From assembly GCA_000697475.1 (NCBI GenBank), contig JNEU01000993.1, positions 1-14,333 of the forward strand: 14,333 bases of DNA, in the 5' to 3' direction. The notes under the pieces were generated by a model that saw only the letters and a list, made by a program, of their open reading frames with translations, had not been told where the DNA came from and searched no databases. This stretch comes from Lichtheimia corymbifera B2541. Lineage: Eukaryota > Mucoromycota > Mucoromycetes > Mucorales > Lichtheimiaceae. Below, in pieces: positions 9,403 through 14,333 of the stretch. Each line of letters begins with the position of its first letter. Positions within the stretch are counted from its first letter, which is position 1. The translations under genes and the position numbers were made by a program.

Positions 9403-9640
9403 TGTTGTAGGGCATTACGGGACCAGTGCATTACGCGTAATGCCCTAGTGCATTTTGAGAATTCCGTAATGCACTAGGGCATTTCGGTCCTCCGTTCAGA
9501 TACTGCATTTTTCTAATAAACTGGCAAGCTATGTATATGAAGAAGGTTGGCATTTTAGTGAGATGGCTGTTAAGTGCTTTTGATATAGCGTGGTGAATGA
9601 TTTCAACTTGGCATCGGCTCTTTTTTTTTGCAATGGCAGC
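9403..9640 (+). repeat. Left arm of the foldback element
   Basis: It contains nested palindromes: GCATTACGCGTAATGC at 9428-9443, and GCCCTAGTGCATT at 9442-9454 facing AATGCACTAGGGC at 9468-9480. The core GCATTACG/CGTAATGC is therefore iterated several times in the outer 80 bases. Confidence 0.8.
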
Positions 9641-9790
9641 TACTTTTCTTTCATTATCCACCACTTTCTTGCTTGATGAACAAATTGCGACGTTGCTGGT
9701 CTTCAGCCATACTACGATGCGTATTGTACACACGACAGTTGGTTTTTTAATAAAAGGGAAGCACCAGGAAAAATAATATAGGTTATGGTT

Positions 9791-10029
9791 GCTGCCATTG
9801 CAAAAGAAAAGAGCTGATGCCAGGTAGAAATCCCTCACCACGCCATGTCAAAAACACTGGTCGCTATCTCACTATGATACCAACGCCTCTTCATATTCAT
9901 AGCCTGCAAGTTTATTGAAAAAATGCAGTATCTGCACTGAGGACCGAAATGCCCTAGTGCATTATGGAATTCTCAAAATGCACTAGGGCATTACGCGTAA
10001 TGCACTGATTCCCGTAATGCCCTACAACA
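9791..10029 (-). repeat. Right arm of the foldback element
   Basis: An inverted copy of the left arm, with the same iterated GCATTACG motifs. Differences from the left arm include GGGAATCAG for GGGACCAG near the end and CAGTGCAG for CCGTTCAG further in. Confidence 0.8.
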
Positions 10030-10761
10030 CGTTAAGGCTATCTCAGTAGACTTATTGGTGCATTTGGGCAATCGTCAACGTAGAATGTTCCAAAATGTAA
10101 TGAGAGGCAGTAAAATGAGAGCTGGTAAAAGGATGAATGGATGTTGGCGAGATGGGAAAATGAATTAGCCGCTGTGTAACAAACATTCTGTTTCATTGTA
10201 TTTGTTTGTACTTTTTAATTTGAATGACCATCGTATCGACTTAAGAAAACAAAAGACCCTGTACTATTGTAGGTCATTAAGATGAGCACATATGATAGCA
10301 AGACATGATTAACGACTTTATGCATCATGATCAGAAGCTGCAACGTCTGGTGATGCATTAATCAAAGCAGCTAAAACATAAACATTTACTTACGGTTTGC
10401 TCGTGGTCAGAGAGGATTCAAAAGAAATAGTATTATAGTTACAGCAATCATGATGATCGATAAACTAAACCCGACCCATGAGATAAGGTTTGGTGTTACA
10501 CATGCACATGCACATGTATACATATATGGTGATTGTTGACCATGGGCCAGCCATACTTTTATTGAGTGTAATATGCATAAATGAGTACTGCTCGTCTATC
10601 ATGTTTATAAGTGAGTGTATAGGCGCTACAAAGCTAGCGAGTATATTCTTGGGATGCAGGTATTAAAGTGGCGCTGTATATTGGGGCACGTCGTACAAAT
10701 GGGTTGGGTGTGACACTACTCAGCCGCAGTTTTCCTTTGCTTTTCTTGCTTCCACCTCAAC
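10030..10761. other. Intergenic region upstream of gene D
   Basis: No credible ORF. It contains a short CACATG repeat near 10499-10517 and AT-rich stretches. The last 80 bases are the likely core promoter and C/T-rich leader of gene D. No other structure was recognised. Confidence 0.45.
10677..10682 (+). promoter_or_regulatory. Possible TATA-like element of gene D
   Basis: TATATT sits about 80 bases before the gene D ATG and is followed by a strongly pyrimidine-rich leader (TTTTCCTTTGCTTTTCTTGC) ending at the ATG. This layout is common in fungal promoters. The call rests on motif and spacing only. Confidence 0.3.
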
Positions 10762-12838
10762 ATGACGATGTCAGTTCACACCATTGCACTCGACAATCTA
10801 CGCATGGCAGCATCTCAAGGTGAACACGACAGCGTCATTACGGATTCCAAGGCCATCTGTAAACAGCTTTTGAATCTCCATCTCCAAACTCTTGACATTG
10901 AGGCAAGATCTTATGTTGCTTGTGCCAAGATCACCCACGCTTTGACTATTGCCACGACAATGCAACAAATGGACCCAGCATCAGCACTCGGCTACCTGTG
11001 TGAAGGATACATACATACACAACAAGGACGCTTCACGGCTGCAGTATGTGTCTATGACACAGCCTTTCAGCATGTTCCTAAGACCGATCCGTTATATGAG
11101 AGGCTACAAAAAGAGAAAAGCATGGCGTTGGAGCAATCAGCCAAGAGGGTGGATTTGGTTGCGATGCTACCTAATGATGTCAGTTACCGGGTCTTTGAGT
11201 TACTGTTCACTGGATGCCTATACGAGGAGTATTGTCACTATTTACTGGTATCATCGACATGGCGACAATGTATCTTCCAATCAGGTCAGCTTCAAGTTAT
11301 CATTGAGGACGAGATCCCATTCGAAGAAACCAATCCACGGATTATCGAATCATTCCAGCACGTACAATCCATCGAGTACCTCAATTCCAGCATTCCATTT
11401 TACATGTTAAGAAAAGAGGACACTTCTTTTGAGTTTTTGACATCACTCATCATTGAACGTAAGTGAAGCATGCTCATCACCTATTCCAAACCATGCACTC
11501 ACCGCCATCAAATCATGTGCAGGCTCTGCCTTTGGAAAAGTGGATCAAGCTCTCAGGACATTACGCACCATGGGCAACACGTTGACAACATTGATACTAA
11601 GAGATTATTCGCGCTTGGACCAGCCTTTGTATTTGAACGAGATCTTGAAAAGCTGCCCCCATTTGCTATCGCTTGCTTGCATCACGGACGTCAGGTTATC
11701 ACCAGTTGAAGAGACCTATCCAGTACTATTACATCTTACATTGCACCCGGTCATTCAGCTTATGGACAGCAAGCTTTTAATGGATATTCTACCACGATTC
11801 CCTTCTTTGCGAAAGCTGGACCTTACCAATGTACCTACATCTACGCCAATGACTATAATCAATACGTCGTGCCCGTCGCTTGAGGATCTGAGATATAGTG
11901 ATCGCAAGGTCACTTTCAAAAGAGAAGGCATCGTTTCTTCGGCCAGCCCTGGATTACGCAAACTCGATATCAACAACACGTTGCACAACTATTCATTGGA
12001 TGACATTCTACCACTTTTGATCAGTCACCATGATACCTTGGAAACATTATTCATTTGTCTTCGCGAGGGTACAACCGGCTCACTATCTTTATATGATGTC
12101 ATGAACAAGCATGATGATATTCGATTCAGCAACCTCAAGGTTATACATGTAAAATGCATGGCCAATCCCAGGAACGACGCCCTCTATCTCGACATGATGA
12201 CATGGATCATACAACATGGTCCTACTGTGAAGAATGTTCTATTGGCGAGATATGCTATCTATCCACCCTTGATGCGTGCCTTGGCGCAATGTGCTTGCCT
12301 TGAATCTTTGACTACGGATACTTTGATGAGCTTTCCACCAGAAGATCGTGCGAATAATTATGATAAGGTTTTCGCACAATTTATCAAGGATCATGTCAAC
12401 TTTATGGCCAGCCGTGGTGAATCTCGTTTGCAAGCCATCCAACTCGGGATCGTAAACATTGGCGACATGATGGCAGAATGGATCGGTGGATTGAAATCTC
12501 TCAGGGTACTGTCGCTGGAATCGTGTCATCCCATCGATGTGTCTTTTGTTCCATTGTTCCAGGCGTTAAGCGGTGGTTGTCATGATTTGGATACATTGAA
12601 TATTCGTGCAGGCATCTATGGTCACCTCAAGATATCCAACGACGTTCTTTACCTCTTGCCTACTTTTCGCAATCTCCAAAATCTTAATACTATGGCCAAT
12701 CTGAGTGAATCCAATATGGGAGCGTTATGCCTTCGACAATGCTCTCGTCTCGATCACGTGGTGCTCAGCCTATCCAAGCTTGAGAAGGAAGTAATACAGA
12801 TGCTCAAGGAAAGGATACGATATGTACGCTGCACGTAG
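10762..12838 (+). CDS. Gene D: diverged TPR/F-box/LRR protein (two exons, about 670 aa)
   Basis: Joining 10762-11458 to 11523-12838 gives an intact frame of about 670 residues. The TPR-like part (residues about 25-107) has MQQMDPASALGYLCEGYIHT and QQGRFTAAVCVYDTAF, in the same order as in genes A-C. The F-box (residues about 130-175) reads RVDLVAMLPNDV and ends in VSSTWRQCIF. Exon 2 encodes LRRs, including LRTLRTMG, LTTLILRDY, LRKLDLTNV, LEDLRYSD, LRKLDINN, LRVLSLES and LDTLNIRA. It lacks the IPRNAP-type motif shared by the LRR domains of genes A and C (and, more loosely, B), so it is the most diverged member. The predicted role is a substrate receptor of an SCF ubiquitin ligase; the substrate is unknown. 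An ATG two codons downstream of 10762 (MTMS) is an equally possible start. Decayed copies of the ends of genes A and B follow it. Confidence 0.83.
11459..11522 (+). other. Intron of gene D (64 nt, phase 1)
   Basis: Donor GTAAGT after LIIE plus one base, acceptor GTGCAG. Splicing gives LIIER-SAFGKVDQALRTL, aligned to YRGDDIDELLSAL of gene A. The unspliced frame meets TGA right after the donor. Position and phase match the other three genes. Confidence 0.83.
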
Positions 12839-12869
12839 TAGTAGAAGAAGGATAGAGGATGGGTTTTAC

Positions 12870-12875
12870 AATAAA
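12870..12875 (+). terminator. Candidate polyadenylation signal of gene D
   Basis: AATAAA (within ACAATAAAAGG) lies about 32 bases after the gene D stop. Confidence 0.5.
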
Positions 12876-13014
12876 AGGACATTGGTATGGTTGCTATTGT
12901 CAATATAAAACGGTTATCCTTTATTGGAGTTGAAAATACCCATGTAACATTACTGACAAGTAAGGTACATCTTAAATTGCATATCCAGTCATATGGGAAT
13001 TTACTGCGTAGCCG

Positions 13015-13079
13015 TGGTGTCAGGCGTGATATTCATATTACTACCTATTACGCTTCAATTCCTAGGCATGCTTGCTAGA
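13015..13079 (+). pseudogene. Relic of a gene B-like 3' end
   Basis: The frame reads RRDIHI, as in the last residues of gene B (ARRDIHIIASSNFNY). A one-base difference then shifts the frame, so the original stop is lost and a later TAG is used. The bases after it match the gene B 3' UTR, including its AATAAA. Similarity further upstream (12887-13014) is too weak to claim. Confidence 0.7.
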
Positions 13080-13317
13080 GTCCAACTAAATAAAAGATAA
13101 TGCGTGTGTACTCCATCTCATTGTTTATTATGTAATAACGATTCACGGTGTCATTCGTTAGGCCTCATATTTCTATACGTAAAACCATCACTGAATAAAC
13201 GTGTACATGACATATAATTGCTATCCGGATAGAATCATGTGGAAGAATTTTGATGTGTGCTAGATACAAATGGAGACAAATGATGGCAGGTGGAAGGGTA
13301 CATATGTATTCTGTGAA

Positions 13318-13385
13318 AAGAGCTACCAGTATTCCAATCCGATCCAGTGGCGTACATGCATGTTTGAGTTTCGACAATCTCCCTG
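13318..13385 (-). pseudogene. Relic of a gene A-like 3' end
   Basis: On the minus strand the sequence ATACTGGTAGCTCTTTTCAC matches the end of gene A (ATTGCTGTAGCTTTTTTCAC). Further in, KLKHA can be aligned with gene A IVHLKHQ if about 26 bases were deleted. No functional frame remains. The weaker inner alignment is an inference. Confidence 0.5.
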
Positions 13386-13571
13386 TTGAAGGTGATAATG
13401 ATGGTAGTTAGCAGCTTGATTCAAACAATCCCCCATCATGAACAGCTGTCCATATTGTGTCTCCCATAATAACACACGTACCAATGACTATCCCAATGCA
13501 AACATGATCCTTAGGGATGGGCATCCGAATAACCGAACGTGTTCCCGAATAATTCCGCTTTATTCGAATAT

Positions 13572-13660
13572 AAAACTCTTATTCTTATTCTGTTCGCGTT
13601 GCTCAGCTCTTATTCTTATTCTATTCTTATTCTATACGACGTTATTCGAATGTGTTCGAA
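13572..13660 (+). repeat. 89-bp direct repeat, copy 1
   Basis: Identical to 14245-14333 except for one base (GTTCGCGTTGCTC against GTTCGCGCTGCTC). It consists of CTTATTCTTATTC runs, a GCTCAGCTC core and the end TTATTCGAATGTGTTCGAA. Weaker similarity extends upstream to about 13545. Confidence 0.9.
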
Positions 13661-14085
13661 TGGACCACATATTGTTTCAGAATTATTCGCGAATGGACTC
13701 GGACAGTATACAATTCTTACAGGCTTCAATGCCAAGACCATTCCTTGTCACTCCATTGCACATTCAGGTCCACGGATCATAGGAAGACTGCTGGATAAGT
13801 GGTTGCCATGCCGACATGAGATACACCGACTAATGTTATCCTTAGCTAGTCGTCGGGGCGTATTCCGCAGTGGATATACATGATACAAGTGAACGACATG
13901 GTCAGCTACACCCAATCCATGAGCGAATACACCTATGAAACCGAGATACTCATATACCACATGAACCAGTACTATACACACACATGATAGTGGATTCACG
14001 AAAGAAAAAGCGATCAAAAGGGTCAGCTCAATGGGCATGCCGATCTACCATTGGGGTCTATAGAATAATAGAATGAATGCCGAAT

Positions 14086-14212
14086 GGGGTCTCTTTGTTC
14101 TAAAGTTATTCGAATAAAAAGTTGTTTGTTCTGGTTTATTCGAGAGGGTCTCTTGTTTGTTCTTATTCTATTCGAGTCGATCAATTCTTATTCTCATTCT
14201 GGTTTATTCGAA
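14086..14212 (+). repeat. Two diverged direct copies of a GGGTCTCTT...CTGGTTTATTCGA unit
   Basis: Unit 1 (about 14086-14143) and unit 2 (about 14146-14212) both start with GGGTCTCTT and both end with TTCTGGTTTATTCGA (14129-14143 and 14198-14212). Their middles differ in length and content. Confidence 0.6.
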
Positions 14213-14244
14213 CAAACTAAGCCGAATAACGATTAATCGAATAA

Positions 14245-14333
14245 AAAACTCTTATTCTTATTCTGTTCGCGCTGCTCAGCTCTTATTCTTATTCTATTCT
14301 TATTCTATACGACGTTATTCGAATGTGTTCGAA
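14245..14333 (+). repeat. 89-bp direct repeat, copy 2 (reaches the window edge)
   Basis: Second copy, 673 bases downstream of the first. It stops only because the window stops, so its true length is unknown. Confidence 0.9.

Larger units (their letters stand above)
9403..10029. mobile_element. Foldback (MITE-like) element with about 238-bp inverted arms
   Basis: The outer ends TGTTGTAGGGCATTACGGG (9403-9421) and CCCGTAATGCCCTACAACA (10011-10029) are inverse copies. The match continues inward through both arms, about 9403-9640 and 9791-10029. The outer 120 bases are nearly identical; the inner half is more diverged, with small indels. It ends at GCAATGGCAGC on the left and its complement on the right. 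A unique loop of about 150 bases remains. No transposase is encoded, and the one longer ORF just runs through an arm and the loop, so the element is non-autonomous. No clear target-site duplication flanks the TGTTG ends (TATTGGATA against CGTTAAGGC). A TA pair sits symmetrically inside at 9408-9409 and 10023-10024, leaving a TA-duplicating family possible. Long arms also fit Mutator-type foldback MITEs. The superfamily is unresolved. Confidence 0.85.
13015..13385. repeat. Diverged inverted copy of the gene A-gene B junction (about 3125-3460)
   Basis: Exact seeds run collinearly in reverse orientation: 13021-13040 with 3429-3448 (20 bases), 13070-13094 with 3374-3398 (25 bases), 13194-13201 with 3263-3270, 13236-13251 with 3223-3238 (16 bases), and 13304-13319 with 3186-3201 (16 bases). 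The stretch includes both 3' untranslated regions. It is an old duplication of the convergent pair, now without intact genes. Confidence 0.8.
13512..14333. mobile_element. TTATTC-rich repeat region, possible non-autonomous hAT-like element (right end outside the window)
   Basis: The region opens with TAGGGATGGGCA (13512-13523), which resembles the terminal inverted repeats of hAT transposons. A dense set of TTATTC, GAATAA and TTCGAA motifs follows. No matching inverted end is found before the right edge, so the element is incomplete here. Short ORFs on both strands have no recognisable domain. A satellite or other repeat is the alternative. Confidence 0.4.

Noticed and set aside
9431..9841. 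136-codon ORF on the minus strand inside the foldback element
   Set aside because: It runs through the left arm and loop, has no recognisable domain, and no matching frame is needed to explain the inverted arms. Treated as spurious.
12887..13014. Extension of the gene B relic further upstream
   Set aside because: The frame is open, but similarity to gene B upstream of RRDIHI could not be aligned convincingly by eye.
13438..13883. Two overlapping 114-codon ORFs on the plus strand
   Set aside because: Both owe much of their length to the TTATTC runs (Leu/Phe/Ile-rich low complexity), overlap in different frames and show no domain.

Overview
The window looks like nuclear DNA of a filamentous fungus, most likely an early-diverging one of the Mucorales type (a Lichtheimia- or Absidia-like genome is a guess). 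The reasons are the very short GT-AG introns (56-65 nt), moderately AT-rich intergenic DNA, AATAAA-type polyadenylation signals, pyrimidine-rich leaders without ribosome binding sites, and an expanded family of F-box/leucine-rich-repeat genes mixed with transposon debris. No bacterial operon features, tRNA, rRNA or CRISPR array were seen.

Layout. Bases 2-727 hold the 3' end of an OTU-type cysteine protease ORF that is open at the left edge and is probably the C-terminal part of a transposon protein. Four paralogous genes follow, each built as N-terminal TPR-like helices, then an F-box, then LRRs: gene A (+, 1144-3182), gene B (-, 3403-5451), gene C (+, 6780-8865) and gene D (+, 10762-12838). 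This is the domain order of yeast Dia2 and fission yeast Pof3. All four have one phase-1 intron at the same place, between the F-box region and the LRR region. A and B converge tail to tail with about 220 bp between stops, B and C diverge over about 1.3 kb, and C and D are in tandem. A and C are the closest pair by eye, and D is the most diverged. Genes B and C each carry one frameshift in exon 1, upstream of the F-box.

Between C and D lies a 627-bp foldback (MITE-like) element at 9403-10029. Its arms are about 238 bp and contain iterated GCATTACG palindromes. Downstream of D, 13015-13385 is a diverged, inverted copy of the A-B tail-to-tail junction, including broken 3' ends of both genes. 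The pair was therefore once duplicated as a unit and one copy has decayed. From about 13512 to the right edge there is a TTATTC/TTCGAATAA-rich repeat region. It has an 89-bp near-perfect direct repeat and starts with a hAT-like terminus (TAGGGATGGGCA), so it is probably an incomplete non-autonomous transposon.

The four F-box proteins are expected to act as substrate receptors of SCF ubiquitin ligases, with the diverged LRRs setting substrate choice. The window is best read as a birth-and-death cluster of SCF receptors with mobile elements inserted between the copies. All family assignments are by eye, without database searches.
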